Assembly: GCA_963714405.1 (NCBI GenBank)
Contig: CAVQOH010000002.1
Location: 434,001 to 498,000 of the forward strand
DNA: 64,000 nt
Reading direction: 5' to 3'
DNA from: JAZGGS01 sp963714405
Lineage (GTDB): Bacteria; Bacteroidota; Ignavibacteria; Ignavibacteriales; Ignavibacteriaceae
Shown piece by piece: positions 37,728-48,388 of the stretch. Every line of letters begins with the position of its first letter. Positions within the stretch are counted from its first letter, which is position 1. Below the pieces are notes generated by a model. It was not told the DNA's origin. It ran no database searches and worked only from the letters and a program-made list of their open reading frames with translations. A program made the translations under genes and the position numbers.

Positions 37728-40700
37728 ATGTTTAAAAAGATACTTTTAATTTTCCCATTTCTTATTTCTATTGCCTGCGCACAAACCGATTCTACCGTTA
37801 TTTTAAGTGAAATTATGTTTTTTCCAGTTTCAGGACCAAATGAATTTATTGAGCTTTATAACTTCAGTGAAACGGAAAGCATAAATATTGATAGTTTCAA
37901 AATTAAATATTTAACTTCCAATCCAGATATAATTATTGATGCTGGTGAAGGAACAATACTACCACCAAATTCTTATGCTATTATTCTAGAAGGTGATTAC
38001 CCGTTTGGTTCGGGTATTTACGATGGTTTAATTCCCCCAGAAGCATTACTCTTAAAAATCGATAACAACTCTTTTGGATCTTCAGGAATGGCTAACACTT
38101 CTGACAGACCTATTTGGTTATTAAATAGCAACGAAGATACACTTGAAGCTTATTTTTATTCTGCAAATAACAGCGCTGCAATTTCTGATGAAAAAATTGA
38201 ACTGATAAAAGATAGTTCATCTTCTAATTGGGCAAACTCGTTACTAACTAACGGCACACCCGGTTTTCAGAATTCAAATACACCTGTTCAGTTTGATCTT
38301 TCAATGAATTCTCTCACTTTTAACCCTATAATTTTAATTGAAGGTGACGATGTAACAATTTTTGCAAAAGTGAAAAACTTAGGGACAGAAACCGCTCAGT
38401 CATATTCAATTGAAATTTATAATGACGCAGATTTAGATTCAACAGCAGATCCAGGAGAGATGATTTTTTCACAGTCTTATAACAATTTGCTTTCCGGTGA
38501 TTCTCTTACAGCAAACACTGTTTTGAACGATTTACAAGTTGGCGAATACCAAATTATTGCTAAAGTAATTTTTTCAGATGATGAGAATCTTACTAATAAT
38601 GAGCTAATAAAAAACTTTATAGTATTCCCTCCAGGCAGTAATTACAATGATGTGGTTATAAACGAAATTATGTACGCTCCTTCAGCGGGTGAACCGGAAT
38701 GGGTAGAATTGTATAATAAAACAGCAAATTCAATCAATATTAAAAACTGGATACTGTTTGATGCTGCAAGCTCGATTACAATTACAAATGATAATATATT
38801 AATTCCTGCAGGCTCGTTTATTGTACTAACAAAAGATTCTACTTTACTTAATTTTTATAATGTTCCTTCAGAAATAATTAAACTTAATCTTCCAGCCCTC
38901 AATAACACCGGTGATGCAGTTGTTATTAAAGATTCAATCGGAATATTGGTTGATTCTCTTTTTTACCTTCCCTCATGGGGAGGAAACACAGGTGGAAAAT
39001 CACTCGAAAGAATTTCTGTTGATGAGGAAAGTACTGATTCTCTTAATTGGGGAACATCTGAAAATATTTTTAAAGCAACACCGGGTTATGTGAACTCTCT
39101 AACACAAAAGGATTATGATCTTGCAGCAGTAAATATTTTGTTTAATCCTTCATTTCCTTTACGCGGAGATACGGTGACTATTTCATCCAAAATAAAAAAC
39201 ATCGGTTTAAACAATGCAAATTTTTCGATTCAGCTTTTTGAAGATTCTAACCTTGATTCGATTCCTGATATTTTTCTAAACACAATAGAATCTCTTATAC
39301 TCGCTGCGGGAGATTCAAATATATTTCTCGTTTAATTATTCAGTTGAAAATCTGCAATCTGAAAAAGGATTTTTTGTCAACGTAGTTTTCAACATTGATA
39401 AAGACACAACCAACAATAAATTCTATAAAACCGTTGCTCCCGGCTTTTCTCCTCAATCAATCGTTGTAAATGAAATTATGTATGCACCTTCGGGCGGAGA
39501 ATCTGAATGGATTGAATTATTCAACAATACTAATGAAGAAATAAATCTATTAAACTGGAGCATTACAGATATAATTACAACTCCTGCAACAGCAACAATT
39601 GCAGATAACATTTCTATTCCTGCAAATAGTTATTTAATTTTAACAAGAGATGCAGCAATATTAAATTATCACAGGTTTATTCCCTCACAAATTGTTGAGC
39701 TTAACCTCCCTTCATTCAATAATGATGTTGATGGTGTGATATTAAAAGATAACAGGGGTGCATCAATAGATTCTGTTCATTATAATAACCAATGGGGAGG
39801 ATTAAACGGTTACTCGCTTGAAAGAATTTCTAAACTAGCAGGATCAAATCTTTCCTCCAACTGGGGATCATCATTCGATATTGAGCTGAGTACACCTGGA
39901 AGGATTAACAGCGTAACACCTAAGCAATTTGATCTTTCCGTAGCAGCTTTAAGTTTTAATCCAAGGTTTCCCGTTTATGGTGATGATGTTTTAATTTCCG
40001 CTTCAATAAAAAATAATGGTTCTTCAAATACTAACAATTTTAGCGTTGAATTTTTCATCGATACAGATTCAAATAATGTGGTTGATTTGTTGCTAAGCGT
40101 AGAGACTGGTTTAAATTTGTCGTCGGGTGATTCATCATCAATAATTTCGTCTGTTCCGATAACCAATTTAACTTCAAACATATTAACGGCTGTAAGAATT
40201 TCGTTTATAGAAGATGAAGATTCACTCAATAATTATTTTGAAAGATCGGTTGAACCGGGATTTCCAGAAAAAATTATTATTATAAACGAAGTGATGTATA
40301 ATCCTGCAGATAATGAGCCGGAATGGATTGAGTTAGTAAATGTTTCAGAAGATTCTGTAAATATTAAGGATTGGTCTGTGGGTGATCTTCTTACAACTCC
40401 AACTAAAAACTTTATAACTAGCAATAATATTTTTATTAAACCGAATGAATTCCTGGTAATTGCAAAAGATACATCGTTCAATTCCTTTCATCCGCAAGTT
40501 ACTTCAAAAGTTTTTTATACAAATTTTGGAACACTTGGCAACACAGTTGATGGAATAATTGTTTATGATTTTAGAAATGGATTAATTGATAGCTTGCTTT
40601 ACCGTTCTTCCTGGGGAGGAAGAAAAGGTTTTTCTCTTGAAAGGATTTCTTTTGAAGATGCAACAGACGATAGTACAAACTGGACAACTTGTTTGGATAT

Positions 40701-41583
40701 TTCAGGCAGCACACCCGGAGCACCCAATTCTATTGAAGATGCACAGGGTTATGTGCGAAATGATTTAGTAATAAACGAAATAATGTACGATGCGGAAGAA
40801 GGTAACAGCGATTTTATTGAGTTCTTAAACTTAAGCGAAGACTCTGTAAACATTGGCGGCTGGCAGTTTGAAGATGAAAATGGCAACTCATATAAACTTT
40901 CACAAATTCCTTTAAAGATTCCTAAAGATACTTACTTTATACTCGCTGCAGATTCTTCAGTTGAAAAATTTTACGGTTTAAGCAATGATTACCTTATTAC
41001 AATTTTAGATGTCTCAAATCTTGGATTGCTAAATACTGGTGAATTAATCTTATTAAAAGATGTAAAAGGAAACGTTATCGATTCTGTTTTTTATTCTGAT
41101 AAATGGCACAACGATAATTTTGCATCAACAAAAAATATTACGCTTGAAAGAATAAATCCAAATTTAAATGGTAACGATGCTTCCAATTGGAGCAGTTCTG
41201 TTAATCCTTTGGGAGGAACTCCGGGAAAACAAAACAGCATCTTTGCAGAAAATTTAAATACTGAAGCTAATATTTCTGTTTCACCAAATCCTTTCTCACC
41301 TGATAATGATGGCTTTGAAGATTTTACTATTATAAATTATACCCTTACACAGGCCATTTCTCAGGTAAGAATTAAAATTTTTGATAGCAAAGGAAGATTA
41401 GTTAGAACTTTAGCAAACAACCAGCCGAGCGGTTCTTCCGGCTCAATTATTTTTGATGGAATTGGCGATGACGGGCAAGCTTTGCGAATTGGAATTTATA
41501 TCATCTTCCTTGAAGCACTTAATGATGGAACAGGCGTTGTTGAAACTATGAAAACTGTTGTTGTGGTTGCAAGAAAACTCTGA
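37728..41583 (+). CDS. Large secreted lamin-tail/CARDB repeat protein, frameshifted
   Basis: A signal peptide (MFKKILLIFPFLISIACAQ) is followed by five lamin-tail domains, each opening like VINEIMYxP...EWIELYN (starting near 37800, 38655, 39465, 40275 and 40770). Three CARDB-like adhesive modules lie between them (FNPxxxxxGDDVxI). The C-terminus (SPNPFSPDNDGFEDF ... VRTLANNQPSG ... GIYIIFLEALNDG) is a FlgD-like or sorting-type domain. The reading frame breaks at an extra G at about 39330; without it, GDSNIFL continues FNYSVENLQSEKGFFVNVVFN into the second piece (ATG at 39478 is internal). Total repaired length is about 1285 residues. It is probably a surface adhesin or nuclease-associated scaffold; no nuclease motif is present. 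Confidence 0.87.
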
Positions 41584-41631
41584 TATATTCTACACATCTT
41601 TTACATATCTTAATCTATAAGGAGATATGAA

Positions 41632-42441
41632 ATGCAAACATTAAAACTTCGAAGTAAAGGAGATTCTGTAAGATTATTACAGGAACTTCTAAACAAAGCA
41701 GGTCACAATCTTATAGTTGATGGTGATTTTGGTAAAAAAACCGAACAAGCAGTAAAAGAATTTCAAAAAAAGAACAAACTTATTGTTGATGGTATTGTTG
41801 GTACAAAAACCTGGATGAAACTTAATGCTCTTGCACCTAGGGCATTAAAAGAATCAACCAAAAAATTTCTTGCTGAAAAAGATTTAATCGATCTAGCAAG
41901 AGAATTAAAAGTTGAAGTTGCTGCAGTCAAGGCAGTTTATGAAGTTGAATCGAGCGGAAGAGGATTTTTAACAAGCGGTAAAGCAAAAATTCTTTTTGAA
42001 GGCCATATATTCTGGAAAAGATTAAAAGTTCACGGATTGAATCCTTCAGATTATAAAGATGGCAATGAAGATGTGCTTTATTCAAAATGGACGACAAAAT
42101 TTTACAAAGGCGGCGAAAAAGAATACCTTCGTTTAGAGAAAGCTAAGAAAATTCACATAGCTGCGGCACTTGAATCTTCATCGTGGGGAATTTTCCAGAT
42201 AATGGGTTATCATTATAAAAAAGTTGGTTATGAAAATGTTCAAACTTTTGTTAAAGCAATGAATAAATCCGAAAGATATCATCTTATGGCTTTCGGAAAG
42301 TTTATAAAATCCGAAGGTTTGGTTAAACATCTTAAAAATAAAGATTGGGCAAAGTTTGCAAGGGGTTACAATGGAGCGGGCTATAAGAAAAATAAATACG
42401 ATACTAAGCTTGCATCAGCATATAAAAAATACTGCAATTGA
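41632..42441 (+). CDS. N-acetylmuramidase with peptidoglycan-binding domain (endolysin-like)
   Basis: 269 residues. The N-terminal peptidoglycan-binding domain (about 3-65) has LRSKGDSVRLLQELLNKAG and DGIVGTKTWMKL. The catalytic part (80-269) matches the DUF3380 muramidase family: VYEVESSGRGFL with the likely acid E, ILFEGHIFWKRL, ESSSWGIFQIMG and ARGYNGAGYKKNKYD. There is no signal peptide, as in phage endolysins that need a holin. No other phage gene is nearby. A good SD (AAGGAG) precedes the ATG. Confidence 0.88.
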   Translation: MQTLKLRSKGDSVRLLQELLNKAGHNLIVDGDFGKKTEQAVKEFQKKNKLIVDGIVGTKTWMKLNALAPRALKESTKKFLAEKDLIDLARELKVEVAAVKAVYEVESSGRGFLTSGKAKILFEGHIFWKRLKVHGLNPSDYKDGNEDVLYSKWTTKFYKGGEKEYLRLEKAKKIHIAAALESSSWGIFQIMGYHYKKVGYENVQTFVKAMNKSERYHLMAFGKFIKSEGLVKHLKNKDWAKFARGYNGAGYKKNKYDTKLASAYKKYCN

Positions 42442-42502
42442 ATATATTTAGTAAATTGATGTACATATCGGTAATTCATTTCTATAAATTAAAGGATGAA
42501 AT

Positions 42503-43945
42503 TTGTTTTCGGCTATTAAACGAATAAAAATACCCCACGTTTTTACTTTACTAACAGGTGTGGTATTTATCTGTTCCATTTTTACATATATAATAGTTTC
42601 CGGGGAATATGAAAGAGAAGAAAAGAAAGTTGGTACGATAACACGTAATGTTGTTGTTCCGGGTACTTATAAGGAAATACCAAAACATATCTCACCAGAG
42701 GGTGTAATAATTGGAGAAGAGGTTGAGGGCAAAGCATCACCGGTAAGTTTATTTGGATTCTTAAGCGCAATTCCACGAGGAATGGAAGAAGCGGCTGATA
42801 TAATCTTTTTCATTTTTATTATTGGCGGAGTTTTCGGTATACTGCAGCGAACAGGAACGATCACAGCTTTTATTCAAAAACTTCTTAAAATTTTCAGTAA
42901 GAATTCAACTTTGCTTGTGGTCATTCTTATGATTGCTGTTGCAATCGGTGCATCAACTTTAGGAATGGGTGAGGAGTTTCTTCCTCTTATTCCACTGTTC
43001 TTAATTGTTTCAAAAAAACTTGGATACGACAGGATATTTGGAGTCGCTATAGTATGGCTCGCTGCAGAAATAGGATTTGCCGCTGCAACTACTAATCCTT
43101 TTACTGTGCAAATTGCCCAGGGTATTGCTGAAATTCCTTTAAATAGTGGTATCGGTTTCAGATTAATTTTCTTAGCAATAACAATGCTGACTGGAATAAT
43201 TTACCTTCTTCGCTACGGTGCAAAAATTAAAAGAGATCCTTCAAAATCTATTATGCCCAATGATGATTTTACTTTGGCAGAATTATCATTTGAAAAAGTT
43301 GAATTTAAAAAAAATCATCTTGCTATTATGATTATGGGTATTGGTTTGTTCACATTTATCATTTATGCTGTCCAAACATATGGCTGGTGGATAAATGAAA
43401 TGGCCGGTGCATTTTTTCTTATGGGAATTTTAGCTGTTGTTATTTCCCGTATGTCATTAAGTGATGCATCTGATGCATTTGTAAAAGGAATGAAGGAAAT
43501 GGTTGTGGCAGCTTTGGTTGTTGGATTTGCGAGGGGAGTACAGGTAGTGCTTCAGGATGGGCAAATACTTGATACCATTATATATTCAGCAGCTACAACT
43601 CTTCAGAACTTTCATCAATTTGTTGCAGCCGGAGGAATGTTAGTTTTTCAAACAACATTAAACTTTTTTATTCCTTCCGGTTCGGGACAGGCAGCAGTTA
43701 CAATGCCGTTAATGGCTCCTATTTCTGATTTGATTGGAATAACCAGGCAAACCGCTGTTTTCGCTTTTACCTGCGGAGATGGGTTTTCAAATATGATTAT
43801 TCCAACCTCGGGAATATTAATGGCAGTGCTAAGTCTGGCAAAAGTACCTTACACAAAATGGATCAAATTTGTTTTTCCGCTTTTTGCAATTCTTTTTTTA
43901 CTTTCAATAATATTCTTAATTTTAGCAGTTATCATTCAGTACTAA
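42503..43945 (+). CDS. YfcC-family transporter (probable basic amino acid/dicarboxylate carrier)
   Basis: 480 residues with about 11-12 membrane helices. It starts with TTG at 42503, after AAAGGATG. Family motifs are HVFTLLTGVVFICSIFTYI, GGVFGILQRTG, GMGEEFLPLIPLF, NPFTVQIAQGIAEIPLNSG and IPSGSGQAAVTMPLMAPI. Relatives are annotated as arginine/ornithine antiporters or short-chain acid carriers. The presence of a carbamate kinase gene 5 kb away fits arginine catabolism, but arcA and arcB are not here, so the substrate stays open. Confidence 0.85.
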   Translation: MFSAIKRIKIPHVFTLLTGVVFICSIFTYIIVSGEYEREEKKVGTITRNVVVPGTYKEIPKHISPEGVIIGEEVEGKASPVSLFGFLSAIPRGMEEAADIIFFIFIIGGVFGILQRTGTITAFIQKLLKIFSKNSTLLVVILMIAVAIGASTLGMGEEFLPLIPLFLIVSKKLGYDRIFGVAIVWLAAEIGFAAATTNPFTVQIAQGIAEIPLNSGIGFRLIFLAITMLTGIIYLLRYGAKIKRDPSKSIMPNDDFTLAELSFEKVEFKKNHLAIMIMGIGLFTFIIYAVQTYGWWINEMAGAFFLMGILAVVISRMSLSDASDAFVKGMKEMVVAALVVGFARGVQVVLQDGQILDTIIYSAATTLQNFHQFVAAGGMLVFQTTLNFFIPSGSGQAAVTMPLMAPISDLIGITRQTAVFAFTCGDGFSNMIIPTSGILMAVLSLAKVPYTKWIKFVFPLFAILFLLSIIFLILAVIIQY

Positions 43946-43959
43946 ATTATAGGAAATTA

Positions 43960-44424
43960 ATGAACAAAGAATTAAGAGTTGTTGTTAATCGGTTAAAGAG
44001 TAATATTGAAAATTTTCCTAAAAAGATTATGCAATTTTCCGAAGAAGAATTAACCAATCAACCTGTGCCATCTAAGTGGTCAAAGAAAGAAATATTAGGA
44101 CATTTAATTGATTCCGCTGCAAATAATCATGCTCGATTTGTAAAATCTCAATTTATGGATGAACCATTCTTTATGGAAAGCTATGATCAAAACAAATGGG
44201 TAGAAGTACAAAATTACAACGAAAAGGAAACAGGTTCACTGGTTGAGCTATGGAGATATTACAACGAACATATTCTGTTTATAATGGAAAATACACCCGA
44301 AAAAAATCTACAAATAAAATGTGCCGCACAAGATGCATTTGAAAATGCAGAAACATTGTTTTTACTAATGAAAGATTATGTTGATCATATGGATCATCAT
44401 CTGGAAAAAATTTTTAATAATTGA
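43960..44424 (+). CDS. DinB-family protein
   Basis: A longer frame begins at 43858 inside the transporter gene; I choose the ATG at 43960, which follows the transporter stop by 14 bases. About 154 residues form the four-helix DinB fold, with the metal-binding histidines in ILGHLIDSAANNHARF and DYVDHMDHHLEKIF. Members include thiol-dependent transferases and hydrolases; the activity is unknown. It may be co-transcribed with the transporter. Confidence 0.8.
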   Translation: MNKELRVVVNRLKSNIENFPKKIMQFSEEELTNQPVPSKWSKKEILGHLIDSAANNHARFVKSQFMDEPFFMESYDQNKWVEVQNYNEKETGSLVELWRYYNEHILFIMENTPEKNLQIKCAAQDAFENAETLFLLMKDYVDHMDHHLEKIFNN

Positions 44425-44435
44425 ATGGAGATACA

Positions 44436-44909
44436 ATGATAAAAACCAATGCGTTTATATATATTTTATTGGCTGTAGTATTTATAACTGCCTGCGGTCC
44501 GGATTACAATACTGATTTTGAACCTCCTCCACCTGATGCACGAGTAAATGATGTGTTTCCGGAAGAGATTGATGGGATGAACGCTGATATAAAAAGGATG
44601 GACATCCAGCAGCCATTAGAAGGTTTTACTGCAAATTACGGATTGAATAAAATTACCATTGATGCAATTCTAGCTCCAGCAAAAAACTTTGCAGATGATC
44701 ACTTTAAAGATGTTATTGTACCTAAATTTGATGCGATGAAAAATCATTTTAGAGGAAAAGTGAACGGGAAATGGAGCGCGAGCGGTACAGATGAAGATGG
44801 AAGCAAATGGTTTGCATGGGTTAATAATAACTGGATTTTTGTTATGAGCGGAAGTGATAAAGAAAACCTTATGAAAGCGATTGAATCCTTTAAATATGTA
44901 TCACCATAA
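44436..44909 (+). CDS. Putative lipoprotein
   Basis: I start at MIKTN (44436), with GGAG seven bases upstream. The signal peptide ends in lipobox FITAC. The mature part contains a proline-rich linker (FEPPPPDARV) and a compact domain ending in a conserved-looking WSASGTDEDGSKWFAWVNNNWIFVMSG. I recognise no family name. It starts 11 bases after DinB. Confidence 0.65.
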   Translation: MIKTNAFIYILLAVVFITACGPDYNTDFEPPPPDARVNDVFPEEIDGMNADIKRMDIQQPLEGFTANYGLNKITIDAILAPAKNFADDHFKDVIVPKFDAMKNHFRGKVNGKWSASGTDEDGSKWFAWVNNNWIFVMSGSDKENLMKAIESFKYVSP

Positions 44910-44931
44910 TAGTTTTTAATGGAAAATATTA

Positions 44932-45660
44932 ATGATTGAAATTAGAGATCTTCATAAATCATTTGCTTCAAACTTAGTACTGAATGGAATTAACCTGGAT
45001 ATTGATACGGGTGAAACTCTTGTTATAATTGGAAGAAGCGGCTGCGGAAAAAGTGTACTTATAAAACATATAGTTGGTTTGCTTTCACCTGATAAAGGTT
45101 ACGTGAAAGTTGAAGGAGAAGTTGTTGGGGATATGGATGAACCCGCTCTTTATAAACTAAGAAAACGTTTTGGATTTTTATTCCAGGGTGCAGCGTTGTT
45201 TGATTCAATGACTGTTGAAGAGAATATTGCACTTCCATTAGTTGAAGCTAATAAAGACATCTCGGAAGAAATTATTAATAAAAGAATTGCTGAAAAGTTA
45301 GAACTTGTGGGAATGCCGGGATCTCAAAAATTAAAACCTGCTGAGCTTTCAGGCGGTATGAAAAAAAGAGTCGGGTTAGCAAGAGCATTAATAACTGACC
45401 CCGATTACATTTTATATGATGAACCGACCACGGGACTCGATCCTATAATGTCTGATTCGATTGATTTACAGATTAAAGAACTAACTGAAAAACTAAATGT
45501 TACTTCAGTTGTAGTTACACACGATATGTATAGTGTAAAAAACGTGGCTAACCAGGTTGCCATGATGCACGAAGGTAAAATTCATTTTGTAGGAAGTGCA
45601 GAAGAACTTCTAAGTTCTAATGATTCTATAATTAAAGAGTTTATTCAAAGAACAGAATAA
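44932..45660 (+). CDS. MlaF-like ABC transporter ATP-binding protein
   Basis: 242 residues. Walker A GRSGCGKS, Q-loop LFQGAALFDSMTVEEN, signature LSGGMKKRVGLARAL and Walker B YILYDEPTTGLDP. SGGMKKRVGLARA and GAALFDS are characteristic of the MlaF/Ttg2A group that powers retrograde phospholipid transport. No MlaE permease or MCE-domain protein is encoded next to it, so its partners must lie elsewhere. Confidence 0.88.
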   Translation: MIEIRDLHKSFASNLVLNGINLDIDTGETLVIIGRSGCGKSVLIKHIVGLLSPDKGYVKVEGEVVGDMDEPALYKLRKRFGFLFQGAALFDSMTVEENIALPLVEANKDISEEIINKRIAEKLELVGMPGSQKLKPAELSGGMKKRVGLARALITDPDYILYDEPTTGLDPIMSDSIDLQIKELTEKLNVTSVVVTHDMYSVKNVANQVAMMHEGKIHFVGSAEELLSSNDSIIKEFIQRTE

Positions 45661-45685
45661 GGACATATTACTTGGTATGAAATAT

Positions 45686-45712
45686 AAAGGCGAGGATTGC
45701 TCGCCTTTGTAA
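45686..45712 (+). terminator. Terminator after the MlaF-like gene
   Basis: A perfect 9-base stem AAAGGCGAG/CTCGCCTTT with a 5-base loop. The T tract is short (TTTG), so efficiency may be moderate or it may serve both strands. Confidence 0.65.
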
Positions 45713-45743
45713 TTGTTCTAGAAACTTCTTTGTTACTTACACT

Positions 45744-46304
45744 TTAGTTACCAAAAAATACAGAGAAGCCTGCTCCAATTCCAATAACATTTTGCCCATC
45801 CCTGCCACCTTCGTTACCACTTTCCTCCAGTGTAATTTGTGAATAACCAATGCTAAATCTTATTAAGGCACCACCTCCAATTTGGACTTTTACACCTCCA
45901 ATTACCGCCCAAGCAATTCCACTTTCTGTTTCGCCATTTCCTGCGGTGTTATAACCAATCCGACCTTCCATAAATGGATAGGCATTACTATTTGTATTAA
46001 AGTTCCAGGCAGGAGCCAGGTAAATAAGAAAAGCGCTTGCTGAACCATCGCCATAACTTAGACTTGTAAAAGACGGTATAAGACCAAGCTCAAATCCTTT
46101 GATAACGAAATAATAGATAGGAACTTCTACAACAAATTGACTTAATGAATTTTCGGAGGACTCCCCATCATTCACTGTAGTAATACTGGACCATGATATG
46201 CTACCTCCAGCTTCCCAAGTTCCTTTGGTAGCAAAATCCTGAGCATTGATTGAAATAATTGATAAAAAGGAAATGCAACTAATTAGTACTAGTAACTTTT
46301 TCAT
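45744..46304 (-). CDS. Small outer-membrane beta-barrel protein
   Basis: 186 residues with a signal peptide (MKKLLVLISCISFLSIISINAQ). Strand-like segments follow (WEAGGSISWSSIT, YYFVIKGFELGLIPSFT, LIRFSIGYSQITL), ending IGAGFSVFFG, an aromatic-rich outer-membrane end. GGAGG precedes the start. Eight strands are likely, OmpW/OmpA-barrel size. The function is unknown. Confidence 0.7.
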   Translation of the reverse strand: MKKLLVLISCISFLSIISINAQDFATKGTWEAGGSISWSSITTVNDGESSENSLSQFVVEVPIYYFVIKGFELGLIPSFTSLSYGDGSASAFLIYLAPAWNFNTNSNAYPFMEGRIGYNTAGNGETESGIAWAVIGGVKVQIGGGALIRFSIGYSQITLEESGNEGGRDGQNVIGIGAGFSVFFGN

Positions 46305-46467
46305 TGCAACCTCCGTTAGATGTTTGGACTAATTTGAATTAACTGGAATTTGAATAGAATTTCTATTTTCAGAAACTTATTTAAAAACCGATTAAATTCG
46401 AATATCCACCAACTTGTACTCCATAGAAAAAAATCTTCGACTTTTAACGAAAAGTTATTTACAATTG

Positions 46468-47229
46468 CTATAGAATAGAATAAGCTGCTCCAAATGTTAT
46501 TGATAGATAGTTTATATTTGCAGACCCTTCAATTTCCTCATCCGCTTTATCAAACAGATAATAATAATCCAGACTTAAAATCAAATTAATATCTTTTGAA
46601 ATTTGAAAAAAAGTTCCAACTGAAGGAGTAATTGCGAAAATGGTACTGTTATCCTCATACTTCTGTTCTAATTGATTCACATTTGAGAATTTTCCCATAC
46701 CAAATGGGGTTGTTAATACAGAAACGAAGTTCTTAAATATCAAACAAATAGCTAATCCAATATATGGATTAAAACCTCCAACCCCGGGAGTTATACAAGA
46801 AGGGCTAAGTCCTGATAAAAAATAAAGCAGCGCCGCAGCTAAAACAAATTGACTGTTAGAAGCTGTTAATATTTCACCATATTGCGCGCCTTTTTCAAAA
46901 ATACTTAGGTCGGTTTCTACCTCTCCAAAACTTATATAGCCTACTTTTAGTGATAAAGCAATTGGATTTAAAACATAAGCACCCATACCATGAACAGACC
47001 ATGCAGTTCCGGCATATGTTTTAAATTCTTCACCAAACGGAAAAGTAACATCACCTAAAAGCCCTACCATAAACGATCCGGGAATCATACCGGAATTATT
47101 AAGTGTTGTATTGGTTACTGTTGTATTATCTGTTCTCTCAATTTCCTCTGGCAATTGTAATTTCATCTGCGCAGTAGATAAAGAAGAAATCACCCCCACA
47201 ACTAAAATGCAAAAAATAATTGTACGCAT
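46468..47229 (-). CDS. Outer-membrane protein, paralogue of the 47506-48201 gene
   Basis: 253 residues, with a signal peptide ending STAQ. The mature start MKLQLPEEIER and the later MVGLLGDVTFPFGEEF...GYISFGEVET are closely similar to the neighbouring gene (MQLQLSQDIAS, FVGLLADATLPMGDFG, GYVTFSEKET). It is therefore a tandem paralogue. The C-terminal strand is YLSITFGAAYSIL. Strong GGAGG before the start. Confidence 0.7.
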   Translation of the reverse strand: MRTIIFCILVVGVISSLSTAQMKLQLPEEIERTDNTTVTNTTLNNSGMIPGSFMVGLLGDVTFPFGEEFKTYAGTAWSVHGMGAYVLNPIALSLKVGYISFGEVETDLSIFEKGAQYGEILTASNSQFVLAAALLYFLSGLSPSCITPGVGGFNPYIGLAICLIFKNFVSVLTTPFGMGKFSNVNQLEQKYEDNSTIFAITPSVGTFFQISKDINLILSLDYYYLFDKADEEIEGSANINYLSITFGAAYSIL

Positions 47230-47452
47230 GCAAACCTCCAGCAGTTGTTCTAATTAATTTGAATTAATGAGTTAGTTAACCACATATTCAATTTCATTTT
47301 TACGCAATGTGTTTTCTAAATTCTTTAAGCAACCTTAAGGATGGGTATTATAATATTTAATAATAAATAAAAGATAATTAAAAAATTATCAAATGTTTTT
47401 ATTTGGCAACTAATTATTTTTTTGTGGGGTAAGTATTTTGAGAATGGAACAA

Positions 47453-47485
47453 AAAAAGGCGAAGATATTCTCTTCGCCTTTTATT
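47453..47485 (-). terminator. Terminator after the 47506-48201 gene
   Basis: A perfect 11-base stem AAAGGCGAAGA/TCTTCGCCTTT with a 5-base loop. In minus-strand RNA it is followed by UUUU and more U residues. It lies about 20 bases past the stop. Confidence 0.88.
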
Positions 47486-47505
47486 TTTATATAAATGAAT
47501 TTCTA

Positions 47506-48201
47506 TTAATGTAGTGCAAACATTGCACCAAATAATATTCCAAGTGCATTTGTTGAAGATCCGCTTGTGAATATCATGTTGTACTCTGCAGATATTGAAA
47601 GCAATATTGCAGCAGATACTAAGAAGTATGCACCAAGCCGAGGTGTTATACCAAATTCACTATCACTAGCGTCACCTTCATAAGTCTGGCCAAAGATTTC
47701 ATATGAAAATGATGAGCTGATAAAATACATACCAAGTGCAAATCCAATGAACGGCATAAATTTCTGACCTGGATTAAATATATAATTCAATCCAATCATT
47801 ATTGGTATCCATGAAAAACTAATATCTGCTCCTTCAATGGTTTCCTTTTCACTAAATGTTACATAACCAGCGGTAACATTAAGTAAGAGACTTCTTGCAA
47901 TCATATAACCAATCATTGCGTGAGCTGAAAAGCCAGTACTCCAGGCATCACCGAAATCGCCCATTGGTAAAGTTGCATCTGCAAGAAGCCCAACAAACCA
48001 CATTTTTAGAAATTCATTACCGGCTGGATTTGTTACCTCGGGTGGTAGTTCTAATTTTAGATTAGATTCCAGGTTATTATCCACAAATGTGGATGGTCTT
48101 TCACTGGCAATGTCCTGGGAAAGTTGCAGTTGCATTTGTGCATTTAGAGAAAATGCAGAAAATAAAAAAATTGAGAAAAGAAAATATAGAGATTTCCTCA
48201 T
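47506..48201 (-). CDS. Outer-membrane protein (tandem paralogue)
   Basis: 231 residues. Signal peptide MRKSLYFLFSIFLFSAFSLNAQ, mature start MQLQLSQDIAS. Barrel-like strands follow (WIPIMIGLNYIF, FMPFIGFALGMYF), ending LGILFGAMFALH. AAGGAGG precedes the ATG. It is related in sequence to the next downstream gene, with its own terminator between them. Confidence 0.7.
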   Translation of the reverse strand: MRKSLYFLFSIFLFSAFSLNAQMQLQLSQDIASERPSTFVDNNLESNLKLELPPEVTNPAGNEFLKMWFVGLLADATLPMGDFGDAWSTGFSAHAMIGYMIARSLLLNVTAGYVTFSEKETIEGADISFSWIPIMIGLNYIFNPGQKFMPFIGFALGMYFISSSFSYEIFGQTYEGDASDSEFGITPRLGAYFLVSAAILLSISAEYNMIFTSGSSTNALGILFGAMFALH

Positions 48202-48388
48202 GAATGCCTCCTTTTGTTGTTAATAAATGAAATTAATTATATAGAGAACCTAAAAAAATCTTCGTTTCATATAATTTCGCCATTAAAATACATAATCATT
48301 GCTAAAACTCAAACAATTTTTTTATAATTGTAAAACAAAAAATTTTTTTTAGTAAAATACAAAATAACGATTAAAATAATATTATTGC

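Noticed and set aside
39478..41583. A second independent lamin-tail gene
   Set aside because: Coding continues from the upstream frame through an extra base at 39330; the ATG at 39478 is inside a lamin-tail domain and the second half lacks a signal peptide.
41632..42441. Prophage
   Set aside because: Only an endolysin-like gene is present; no integrase, structural, terminase or holin genes and no attachment repeats.
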